Assembly (NCBI RefSeq): GCF_002261335.1
Contig: NZ_NEVL01000002.1
Span: 1 to 64,000, forward strand
From: Bordetella genomosp. 1
Lineage (GTDB): Bacteria; Pseudomonadota; Gammaproteobacteria; Burkholderiales; Burkholderiaceae_B
Direction of reading: 5' to 3'
DNA: 64,000 nt
Shown piece after piece: positions 57,270 through 64,000 of this stretch (positions within the stretch are counted from its first letter, which is position 1; every line of letters begins with the position of its first letter). The notes beneath the pieces were generated by a model, which saw nothing but the letters and a program-made list of their open reading frames with translations, ran no database searches and had not been told where the DNA came from. The translations under genes were made by a program, and so were the position numbers.

Positions 57270-58430
57270 ATGGTCCTGTCGTTCTCCGTCCCGCGCGTGT
57301 CGTCGTTGCGTGCGCCTGCCGCGCTGCGCGGCCTCGCGGCCCTGGCGCTGTGCGGATGCGCCGCGGGCGGCGCCAGCGCCCGCGCCGAGGAGGCCGGCGC
57401 GCTCAAGCTCTATGGCGTGGCCGACGCCGGAGTGAGCGTCACCCAGGTCAAGGGCGCCGGCCAGGGCGCCGGCCAGGGCACCCGCAGCGGGCTGCTCGGG
57501 GGCGGTCTGGGCGACAACCTCTGGGGGCTGACCGGCACCGAAGCCCTGGGCAACGGCGCCAGCGTCAGCTTCGGCGTGGAGAGCGGCTTCGACCTGGTCA
57601 ATGGTCAATCCAACGAGAGCGGGCGCCTGTTCGACTACGGCGCCTGGGTCGGCATCGGGCGCGACGGCCTGGGCACCCTCAGTCTCGGCCGCCAGAAAAC
57701 CGTGGCGATGAATTTTGGCAGCGCGCTCGAAGTGGCATCGTGGCGCGACATGGGCATGGGGGCGCTGTTCCGCGCTTCGGACAACTACCGCCGTGACCAT
57801 CTGGTCAACCTCTATAGCGCCGACCTCGGCGGCTGGCAGGCCGGCCTCGGTCATGCCTTCGACACCGAGGGCTCCGACGGCCCGGCCCCGGCGGGGCGCG
57901 GCCATGCCTGGTCGGCCGGCCTGAAGTACGAGGCCCAGCCGTGGCTGTTCGCCGCCACCTGGGACCGCCTGTCGCTGCCGGCCGGCTCGCCCGCGGCGGG
58001 CGCCGCACCCACGGCATGGCAGGTGGGCGTCGCCGCCGATCTCGAGGCCGTGCGCGTGTCGCTGGCCTGGTCGCGGCAGCGCAACGGCTTCGTCGGCCAG
58101 AACGGCGGCGGGGTGGACGGCCTGGGTCCGCTGGCCTTCGTGCGCGGCGGCTCGGCCGACACCTGGCTGGTGGGTGCCGAACTCAAGCTGGACCCGCGCA
58201 ACAGCGTGCTGGCCCAAGGTTCGATGGCCACGCCCGACTGGCACTGGGACGACGGCAGCCGCGCCGCGCGGGTGCGCCTCGTCACGCTCGGCTACCGCCA
58301 TCTGCTGTCGCCGCGCACCGCCCTGTATGCCTACGCCGGACGCCTGTGGCGCGGCACGCTCGACGCTCCCTTCGCGCAGGACGCGGGCCGCACCACGCGC
58401 TACGTGGTCGGGATGAACCACACCTTCTGA
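57270..58430 (+). CDS. Gram-negative porin (Porin_4 family)
   Basis: A 386-residue outer-membrane 16-strand porin of the betaproteobacterial type. The signal peptide covers about 1-39 (ending GGASARA). The first strand is LKLYGVADAGVSVTQ, then WGLTGTEALGNGASVSFGVESGF, GRLFDYGAWVGIGRDGLGTL (20 residues) and SLGRQKTVAMN. It ends in Phe (RYVVGMNHTF). AGGGG lies 6 nt before the ATG at 57270; the longer frame is not conserved. Substrate not predictable. Confidence 0.92.
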   Translation: MVLSFSVPRVSSLRAPAALRGLAALALCGCAAGGASARAEEAGALKLYGVADAGVSVTQVKGAGQGAGQGTRSGLLGGGLGDNLWGLTGTEALGNGASVSFGVESGFDLVNGQSNESGRLFDYGAWVGIGRDGLGTLSLGRQKTVAMNFGSALEVASWRDMGMGALFRASDNYRRDHLVNLYSADLGGWQAGLGHAFDTEGSDGPAPAGRGHAWSAGLKYEAQPWLFAATWDRLSLPAGSPAAGAAPTAWQVGVAADLEAVRVSLAWSRQRNGFVGQNGGGVDGLGPLAFVRGGSADTWLVGAELKLDPRNSVLAQGSMATPDWHWDDGSRAARVRLVTLGYRHLLSPRTALYAYAGRLWRGTLDAPFAQDAGRTTRYVVGMNHTF

Positions 58431-58626
58431 GCGCGGTCGGACGGCGGCGGTTTGTTCCCGCGCAAAGCGTGCGCGCGCCGCGGCGGCGCGCGTGCGTGGC
58501 AGGGCGGGCAAGCTCCACTACAATCGGCCGAAGGGGAGCGCACGCTTCCTGTCCCGATGGCGTGGCGCCCGCTGGCGCGGCGCGCATCGCCCCGCGGCCC
58601 ACGGTGGCGCTTTCCGGATCTCACGC

Positions 58627-59499
58627 ATGGACCTGCTCGGCTGGCTCGTTCCCTGGGAGTTCTCGCCCACGCTGGTGCTGGCGTTCGTCGCCTGCATCGC
58701 GCTGTTCGTGCGCGGCACGCGCGTGCATCACGTGAGCGCCGCCCGCCAGGCCCTGTTCTGGGCCGGCGTGATCCTGCTCTATCTGTCGCTGCACACGCGC
58801 CTCGATTACTACGCCGAGCGGATGTTCTTCATCCATCGCGCCCAGCATCTGGTGCTGCACCATCTCGGGCCGCTGCTGGTGATGGCGGCCTTCCCGGGGT
58901 CGGCCATGCGCGCCGGCCTGCCGTTGGCCTGGCGCAGCCGCCTGCGCCGCTGGCTGGCCACCGCGCCGGGCCGTTGCACGGTGGCCGTGCTCACCCATCG
59001 CATCTTCGTGCCGGCGCTGTTCGTCGCGCTGGTGCTGGTGTGGCTGATCCCGTCGGTGCAGTTCTATTCGATGCTCGACTGGCGGCTCTATCGCCTGATG
59101 AACTGGTCGGTGGTGCTGAGCGGCTTCATGTACTGGAACCTGATCCTCGACCGCCGCCCCGCGCCGCCCGCCGCGATGACGCCGGGCGGGCGCGTGATCT
59201 CGCCGGTGCTGACCATGGCGCCGCAGATGGTGGCGGGCGCGGTGATCGCGTTCACCGAGAGCGACCTCTATCCGTTGTTCGAGCTGTGCGGCCGGGCCAT
59301 CGCGATGTCGGCCCAGACCGACCAGACCATCGGCGGCCTCACGATGTGGATTCCCGCGGCGCTGGTGGAGGTGATCGGCCTGCTGGTGGCGCTGGGCACC
59401 CTCATGCGCCTGTCGGCGCGGGGCCGGCTGCGCCGTGTCGACCGCGAGGCGCGCCAGCGCGCGCGGCAGGCGCAGGCCGCCGGCAAGCCGGCCGCCTGA
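58627..59499 (+). CDS. CtaG (caa3-type) family membrane protein
   Basis: A 290-residue inner-membrane protein with about seven helices, matching the cytochrome c oxidase caa3 assembly factor (CtaG/YwcF-like) family. It has the His-rich motif FIHRAQHLVLHHLGPLLVM and a later NLILDRRPAP loop. A Met/His/Asp-type metal-handling role has been proposed for the family. No oxidase structural genes are nearby, so the target is unclear. The C-terminus is an Arg/Ala-rich cytoplasmic tail. Confidence 0.85.
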   Translation: MDLLGWLVPWEFSPTLVLAFVACIALFVRGTRVHHVSAARQALFWAGVILLYLSLHTRLDYYAERMFFIHRAQHLVLHHLGPLLVMAAFPGSAMRAGLPLAWRSRLRRWLATAPGRCTVAVLTHRIFVPALFVALVLVWLIPSVQFYSMLDWRLYRLMNWSVVLSGFMYWNLILDRRPAPPAAMTPGGRVISPVLTMAPQMVAGAVIAFTESDLYPLFELCGRAIAMSAQTDQTIGGLTMWIPAALVEVIGLLVALGTLMRLSARGRLRRVDREARQRARQAQAAGKPAA

Positions 59500-59514
59500 G
59501 GCCGCCGTGCGGGC

Positions 59515-60354
59515 TTACTCGGGGATCAGGCCGTGGTATTTGCGGCCCAGGGCCACGGTGGCCTGGAACATGCCGGCCTTGCTGCCGCAGTCGTAACGCT
59601 GGCCTTCGTAGCGGTAGGCATAGACCGGGCGCTCGCGCATCATCGACGCGATGCCGTCGGTCAGCTGGATCTCGCCGCCTGCGCCGGCCTGGGTCGCGCG
59701 CAGGTGTTCGAAGATCTGCGCCTCGAGCACATAACGGCCCACCACGGCGAGCGTGGAGGGCGCATCTTCGGGCTTGGGCTTTTCCACGATCAGCGACACG
59801 CGCTCGGTGCGCGGCTCGACCGCGCTGGCCGCCACGATGCCGTACTTGCCGGTGTCGGCGCGCGGCACTTCCTGCACACCCAGCACGCTGGCGCTGTGCG
59901 ACAGCGCGCAGTCGATCAGCTGGCCCAGCACCGGACGGTCGGCGTCGATCAGGTCGTCGGCCAGCAGCACGGCGAACGGCTCGTTGCCGACGGCGGGCTG
60001 CGCGGTGAGCACGGCGTGGCCCAGGCCCAGCGGCGCCGACTGGCGGATGTAGATGCAGTTCACATGCGCGGGCAGGATGTCGCGCACGAGCTCGAGCAGC
60101 TCGTGCTTGCTCTTCTTCTCGAGCTCGGCCTCGAGTTCGGGCGCGGCGTCGAAGTGGTCCTCGATGGCACGCTTGTTGCGGCCGGTGACGAAGATCAGGT
60201 CCGTGATTCCGGCGGCCACCGCCTCTTCGACCGCGTACTGGATCAGCGGCTTGTCGACGACAGGCAGCATCTCCTTGGGCATGGCCTTGGTGGCGGGCAG
60301 AAACCGCGTGCCCATCCCGGCAACGGGAAAGACGGCTTTGCGGACGGCATTCAT
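59515..60354 (-). CDS. galU: UTP-glucose-1-phosphate uridylyltransferase
   Basis: Makes UDP-glucose for polysaccharide and LPS synthesis, 279 residues. The nucleotide-binding motif is [20 protein letters not shown], then [22 protein letters not shown] and the sugar-binding [12 protein letters not shown]. It is separated by about 75 nt from the divergent BepA-like gene. Complete and typical. Confidence 0.96.
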   Translation of the reverse strand: MNAVRKAVFPVAGMGTRFLPATKAMPKEMLPVVDKPLIQYAVEEAVAAGITDLIFVTGRNKRAIEDHFDAAPELEAELEKKSKHELLELVRDILPAHVNCIYIRQSAPLGLGHAVLTAQPAVGNEPFAVLLADDLIDADRPVLGQLIDCALSHSASVLGVQEVPRADTGKYGIVAASAVEPRTERVSLIVEKPKPEDAPSTLAVVGRYVLEAQIFEHLRATQAGAGGEIQLTDGIASMMRERPVYAYRYEGQRYDCGSKAGMFQATVALGRKYHGLIPE

Positions 60355-60430
60355 GTGGGAAATCCTGTGAGTTCTGGAGCGGCGTATGGCTTTGGAGCAA
60401 ACTTTTTGCCCATCTGGCTATCATATTGCC

Positions 60431-61948
60431 ATGAACCGTTCCGACACGACACCGACGAGCACGTTCGCCCGCCAGATCATGGCGGCGGCCCTGAGCCTGA
60501 CCTTCCTGCTGCCCGCCATGCCGCTGCGCGCGCAACCGGTCGGCCTGCCCTCGATGGGCACGGCCTCTTCCGCCGATCTGCCCCCCATGCTGGAGCGCCA
60601 ATTGGGCGAGGCCATCATGGCGCAGGGCCGGCGCGACCCGACCTACATCAATGATCCCGAGCTGCGCCAATATCTCACCACGATGGCGCGCAAGCTGTCG
60701 GCATTCGCGCCGGGCGGCCTGCCCGATATCGAGGTGTTCGGCGTGCGCGACCCCGAGATCAACGCCTTCGCCATGCCGGGCGGCTTCATCGGCGTCAACA
60801 CCGGCCTGATCGTGTCCTCGGGCAGCGAGTCGGAGCTCGCCTCGGTGCTGGCGCACGAAATCGGCCACGTCGCGCAGCGCCACATCGCGCGCGGCATGAC
60901 GCAGCAGAGCCAGAGCGGCATGATGATGATGGCCACGCTGGCGGGCGCGCTGCTCGCGGCGCTGGCCGGCGGTGGCGGCGACCTGGCCATGGGCGTCGCC
61001 GCGTTCGGCCAGGCGGCGGCGATCAACCGCCAGCTCGGCTTTTCGCGCGAGGCCGAGCGCGAGGCCGACCGCACCGGCCTGCAGATGCTCTCGCGCGCGG
61101 GCTACGATCCCGACGGCATGGCCAAGATGTTCGGGCGGCTGATGAACGCCTCGCGCCTGAATGAAGGCATGGGCGGCGGCGCCTGGGCCAGCACCCACCC
61201 GCTGTCCATCGACCGGATGTCGGACGTGCAAAACCGCATCCGCGACCTTCCCGCGTCGCGCTACGTCGACAGCGACGACTTCTGGTACATCCGCGCCAAG
61301 ATGCGCGTGGTGCAGGGGCGCGACGTGACCAGCCTGCGCACCGCCCAGCAGCAGCTCACCGACGAATCGCGCGCGCTGTCCGGCATCCGCCAGTCGGCCG
61401 CCTTCTACGGGCTTGCGCTCTATTCGCTGCAACGCGGCGACCTGCCGGGCGCGGAGAGCGCGTTCGCCCAGGCCACCAGCGGCAATCTCAATACGCCGGA
61501 GCTGGCCAAGCTCGGCATCGACATCGCGATCGCGCGCAAGGACGCGGCGCGCGCGCTCTCGCTGGCGCAGGCCGCCACCAAGCGCTGGCCCGACCGGCGC
61601 GCGCTGGGCATGGCCTACGCCTCGGCCTTGCAGCTCAACGGCCAGAACGCCGAGGCCCAGGCCTATCTGCGCGGCCGCATCAAGGAGTGGGGCGCCGACG
61701 AGCCCACCTTCTATCAGCTGCTGGCGCAGAGCGAGGAGCGTACCGGCAACCTGATCGCGTCGCGCCGCGACATGGCGCGCTTCTACGTGGCCACCGGCGC
61801 CTACGCCGCGGCCGAGTCGCAGCTGCAACAGGCGCGCGGCATGTCGCGCGACTTCTACGAGCAGTCGCAGATTGACGTGCAGATCAAGGAAGTGCAGCAG
61901 AAGCTGGCCGACGAGCGCGCGCTGCTGCAGCGCTTCAAATCGGGTTGA
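60431..61948 (+). CDS. bepA: M48 family metalloprotease with TPR tail (BepA/YfgC-like)
   Basis: Periplasmic protease involved in outer-membrane quality control and LptD/BAM assembly, by homology to BepA. It has 505 residues: signal peptide about 1-34 (ending LRAQ), the zinc site HEIGHVAQRH (His142, Glu143, His146) and the third ligand in EAEREADRTG. C-terminal TPR-like helices run from about residue 320 (LYSLQRGDLPGAESAF onward). A loop with GGGGDLAMG follows the HExxH helix. Domain order and size match BepA. Confidence 0.92.
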   Translation: MNRSDTTPTSTFARQIMAAALSLTFLLPAMPLRAQPVGLPSMGTASSADLPPMLERQLGEAIMAQGRRDPTYINDPELRQYLTTMARKLSAFAPGGLPDIEVFGVRDPEINAFAMPGGFIGVNTGLIVSSGSESELASVLAHEIGHVAQRHIARGMTQQSQSGMMMMATLAGALLAALAGGGGDLAMGVAAFGQAAAINRQLGFSREAEREADRTGLQMLSRAGYDPDGMAKMFGRLMNASRLNEGMGGGAWASTHPLSIDRMSDVQNRIRDLPASRYVDSDDFWYIRAKMRVVQGRDVTSLRTAQQQLTDESRALSGIRQSAAFYGLALYSLQRGDLPGAESAFAQATSGNLNTPELAKLGIDIAIARKDAARALSLAQAATKRWPDRRALGMAYASALQLNGQNAEAQAYLRGRIKEWGADEPTFYQLLAQSEERTGNLIASRRDMARFYVATGAYAAAESQLQQARGMSRDFYEQSQIDVQIKEVQQKLADERALLQRFKSG

Positions 61949-61966
61949 GGGCGGGCCGTCCGCCAT

Positions 61967-61996
61967 GACAAAGGCCGCCTCCGGGCGGCCTTTGTC
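61967..61996. terminator. Terminator between the BepA-like and YheT-like genes
   Basis: GACAAAGGCCGCC and GGCGGCCTTTGTC form a 13-bp perfect stem with a TCCG loop, 18 nt after the protease stop and between convergent genes. The T run is short (TTT). Confidence 0.75.
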
Positions 61997-62011
61997 GTCG
62001 TGGCGCGAGAC

Positions 62012-63112
62012 CTACTTGCCGGTCTCGAAGAAGCGGCCCAGCCGCTGCGGCAGCCAGTTGAGGTGACCCGGGAAGGGGCCGGTGGGAAAGCCGGCATGGC
62101 CGCCGTCGGAGGGCTGGTGCAGCAGCACGCTGGCCGAACACTCCGCCGGCGTGGGCAGGGCGTCTTCGGGCAGGAACGGATCGTTGCGCGCGTTCAGCAC
62201 CAGCGTGGGCACCTTGATGCTGGGCAGCCAGGGCTTGCTCGAGGCGCGCGTCCAATAGTCGAGCGCGTTGCGGTAGCCGTGCATGGGCGCGGTGTAGGCG
62301 TCGTCGAAGTCGCGCAGGTCGCGCGCGTGGGCGATGCGCATCACATCGATCGCGCCCGGAAAGCGCTTGGCCTTCTCGAGCACCTTGCGCCGCATCGTGC
62401 GCAGGAAGTAGGGCGTGTAGATGCGCCGCGCGATGAGACCGGTGCACAGCGCCTTGCCGCCCGCCACGAGGTCGAGCGGCACCGACACGCCGGCCGCGCC
62501 GGCGAGCCAGCTGGTTTCTTCGGCGTGCTCGCCGAGATACTTGAGCAGCGCGTTGCCGCCGAGCGAGACGCCGACCGCGTGCCAGCGCGCATGCGGGATG
62601 CGCGCGCGCGCCGTGGCGAGCATGAAGCCGACCTCGGCGGAGTCGCCGGAGTAGTAGGCGCGCGCCAGCCGGTTGGGCGTGCCCGAGCAGCCGCGGAAGT
62701 GCGCCACCGCCACGATCCAGCCGCGCGCGCGGAAATGATGCGCGATCGATTGGGCGTAGCGGCTGGTGCTGCCGCCTTCCAGGCCGTGGAACAGCAGCAG
62801 CGCGGGCGTGTCGGCCGTGCGCGGCAGCGAGCCCCAGTCGGCCGGTTTCATCCAGCGCGCGGCGGCGGTCTTGATGCCCGATTGCGGCGTGATCGCGTCG
62901 ATCGGGCTGCCGTCGGCGGCCTTGTGCGGAAACAGGCCCGGCCCGGTCCAGTCGAAGTCGACGAAATCGGTATCGGGCGTGTCGACCCGCTCGCGCACGA
63001 ACGCGATGCGATGGTACTGGGCGAACGTGGACGCGTAGATCGTCTGGCTGTGCCGGTCGGGCAGCCAGGGCGGTACGGGGCAGGGACTCAGGTCGATGCG
63101 GGTAGCGGCCAA
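62012..63112 (-). CDS. YheT family alpha/beta hydrolase
   Basis: A 366-residue hydrolase of the YheT/ABHD family. The N-terminus PPWLPDRHSQTIYAS is diagnostic, followed by LLFHGLEGGSTSRYAQ, the nucleophile elbow GVSLGGNALLKYLGE and a C-terminal DGGHAGF with the catalytic His. An Asp sits in NARNDPFLPEDALP. The start is a TTG at 63112 with GAGG about 11 nt upstream; no ATG lies in a suitable place. It follows the SnoaL-like gene by 13 nt. Substrate unknown; an esterase or lipase role is likely. Confidence 0.9.
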   Translation of the reverse strand: MAATRIDLSPCPVPPWLPDRHSQTIYASTFAQYHRIAFVRERVDTPDTDFVDFDWTGPGLFPHKAADGSPIDAITPQSGIKTAAARWMKPADWGSLPRTADTPALLLFHGLEGGSTSRYAQSIAHHFRARGWIVAVAHFRGCSGTPNRLARAYYSGDSAEVGFMLATARARIPHARWHAVGVSLGGNALLKYLGEHAEETSWLAGAAGVSVPLDLVAGGKALCTGLIARRIYTPYFLRTMRRKVLEKAKRFPGAIDVMRIAHARDLRDFDDAYTAPMHGYRNALDYWTRASSKPWLPSIKVPTLVLNARNDPFLPEDALPTPAECSASVLLHQPSDGGHAGFPTGPFPGHLNWLPQRLGRFFETGK

Positions 63113-63125
63113 CGCGGGTATCGCC

Positions 63126-63548
63126 TCAATGCAGTCGGTCGGGCACGTCGTGCAGATCGAGCACGCCGGCTTCCGCGGGGGCGGGGGACGCGTGGTGCAT
63201 CACCATGCGCCAGCCCGTCGGACCCTTGTGATAGATGTTGGTGGCATAGCAGTTGACGAACTGCGTGCCTTCGCGCGTGATCGCCGTGACCTGCTCGACC
63301 AGCACGTGGACCGCGCACATCATGCTCTGCACCACCACCGGCCGCAGCGGCCGGATGTGCAGCGGGCCATTGGCCAGCACCTGCTGCCACGACTCGTGCA
63401 CCGCCGTGTGGCCCACGATGCGCAGGCCACCCGGGTGGATGCAGACGATTTCTTCGTCGTCGGCCCAGATCTGCATCAGGCGATCGGTGTCGGCCTGTTC
63501 CAGCGCTTCATAGAAAGCGTGTTCCGCTTCGTCAGGAGTGGCGAACAT
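63126..63548 (-). CDS. SnoaL/NTF2-like fold protein (DUF4440/YybH type)
   Basis: A 140-residue cone-shaped NTF2-fold protein. TPDEAEHAFYEALEQADTDRL is the family opening, followed by MQIWADDEEIVCIHPGG and a closing GPTGWRMVMHHASPAPA. These are found near YheT and zinc-finger genes in this order. No catalytic function assigned. Spaced 45 nt from the zinc-finger gene, same strand. Confidence 0.85.
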   Translation of the reverse strand: MFATPDEAEHAFYEALEQADTDRLMQIWADDEEIVCIHPGGLRIVGHTAVHESWQQVLANGPLHIRPLRPVVVQSMMCAVHVLVEQVTAITREGTQFVNCYATNIYHKGPTGWRMVMHHASPAPAEAGVLDLHDVPDRLH

Positions 63549-63593
63549 GGCGGCTGCGGTCTGTGAGTGATGTGAGGGGGAAGCGGTGCGCGA

Positions 63594-63806
63594 TCAATGG
63601 CCGTGCACGACCGTGCCCGGCTTGAGCTTGTACTCGGTGCCACAGTAGGGGCAGCGGGCCTGGCCGGTGTGCGTCACGTCGAGGAATACGCGCGGGTGCA
63701 TGCTCCACAGCGGCGCCTTCGGGCTGGGGCAGTATGCGGGCAGGTCTTCCGCGCCGAGTTCGATGACTTCCTGGGAGTTGGCGGCGGCCGGAGCAGCAGC
63801 GGTCAT
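63594..63806 (-). CDS. Small zinc-finger protein (zf-CHCC, NDUFS6-like)
   Basis: A 70-residue protein. The C-terminal zinc-binding domain has YCPSPKAPLWSMHPRVFLD and ARCPYCGTEYKL, giving the Cys-His-Cys-Cys ligand set of the zf-CHCC family related to complex I subunit NDUFS6. The N-terminus is Ala-rich. Possible first gene of a short reverse-strand operon with the SnoaL-like and YheT-like genes. The remaining 63807-64000 holds no gene I can support. Confidence 0.9.
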   Translation of the reverse strand: MTAAAPAAANSQEVIELGAEDLPAYCPSPKAPLWSMHPRVFLDVTHTGQARCPYCGTEYKLKPGTVVHGH

Positions 63807-64000
63807 GGTGATTCCTAGATCCGTTGGGAAAAGAGGGCGGGCGCGGGCCCGACGCGGGAGGCGGCCGCCGGGCGCGGCCCGGTGGCGTGCGCCGGCCGGG
63901 CGGCGCGGCCCGAGAGGCGGGGCGATGCGGGGAAGACGGCGCGCGGCGACTGATCGCCGCCGGCGTGGTCGGCCCCGCCGAAGCGGGTGCCGGATACGGG

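Noticed and set aside
56303-57406. A 367-codon reverse frame opposite the MgtC-domain gene and leader
   Set aside because: No ribosome site or conserved motif, composition is Arg/Gly/Ala-rich, and the plus-strand gene has AAGGAGG and a family-like product.
59402-61966. An 854-codon reverse open frame spanning galU and the M48 gene
   Set aside because: It overlaps two genes with complete motifs in their own frames and shows no domain.
63807-64000. Partial gene at the right edge
   Set aside because: GC-rich sequence with no start, no recognisable motif and no convincing frame on either strand.

Overview
This is a GC-rich (about 70 percent by eye) chromosomal window from a betaproteobacterium of the order Burkholderiales, probably Alcaligenaceae (Bordetella/Achromobacter/Pigmentiphaga relatives). 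The gene order pepP-ubiH-dusB-fis-purH-ruvC-ruvA-ruvB, the tkt-gap-pgk string, the Bug/TctC binding protein and the Porin_4 porin all fit that group. The family assignment rests on memory of gene order, not on a search. No rRNA, tRNA, phage or complete insertion sequence was seen.

Layout. 1-3.3 kb: 3' part of a MaeB-type malic enzyme, a patatin phospholipase and a barstar-like protein, overlapping head to tail. 3.4-8.8 kb: rsmE, then the central-carbon genes tkt, gapA and pgk. 9-10.7 kb: a SulP transporter. 10.7-16.3 kb: a reverse-strand operon of a DUF3141 (PHA-synthase-like) protein, a short Pta, acetate kinase and FabI. 16.4-20.2 kb: small reverse-strand genes (VOC, YfcF-like GST, secreted unknown, cupin, DinB, GNAT). 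20.3-22.7 kb: cbpA-cbpM and azlC-azlD. 22.8-27.1 kb: DsbA-like protein, Pit phosphate transporter, Mog, a small lipoprotein and a Tat-exported M23 peptidase. 27.1-27.9 kb: noncoding repeats. 27.9-30 kb: minC-minD-minE. 30.2-34.2 kb: an IclR regulator divergent from an HMG-CoA lyase, CoA-transferase and Bug-protein operon. 34.3-38.6 kb: glnS and a divergent cydA-cydB-like pair. 38.6-42.5 kb: a two-component system and an usher-like outer-membrane protein. 42.5-52.2 kb: recQ, ruvB, an NDUFA9-like SDR, ruvA, ruvC, purH, fis, dusB, ubiH. 52.2-52.8 kb: a C20 tract and a second repeat cluster. 52.8-56.2 kb: TM2 protein, pepP, and a cation/calcium exchanger behind a yybP-ykoY (manganese) riboswitch. 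56.2-64 kb: an MgtC-C-terminal-domain-like protein with a long leader, porin, CtaG-like protein, galU, a BepA-like metalloprotease, YheT-like hydrolase, SnoaL-like protein and a small zinc-finger protein.

Most genes are housekeeping. The parts that stand out are: (1) a CydAB-like pair whose subunit I lacks every canonical haem-ligand residue of cytochrome bd; (2) two intergenic clusters holding at least 20 copies of one 18-base motif (GGTGTCAGACTGCATTTT), arranged as foldbacks, one duplicating part of the min-operon terminator and the other splitting the pepP-ubiH pair; (3) a homopolymeric C20 tract just upstream of ubiH; (4) a manganese-type riboswitch in front of a CaCA exchanger; (5) a lone MgtC-like regulatory domain behind a leader of more than 400 nt; and (6) the DUF3141-pta-ackA-fabI operon with a palindrome in its upstream region.
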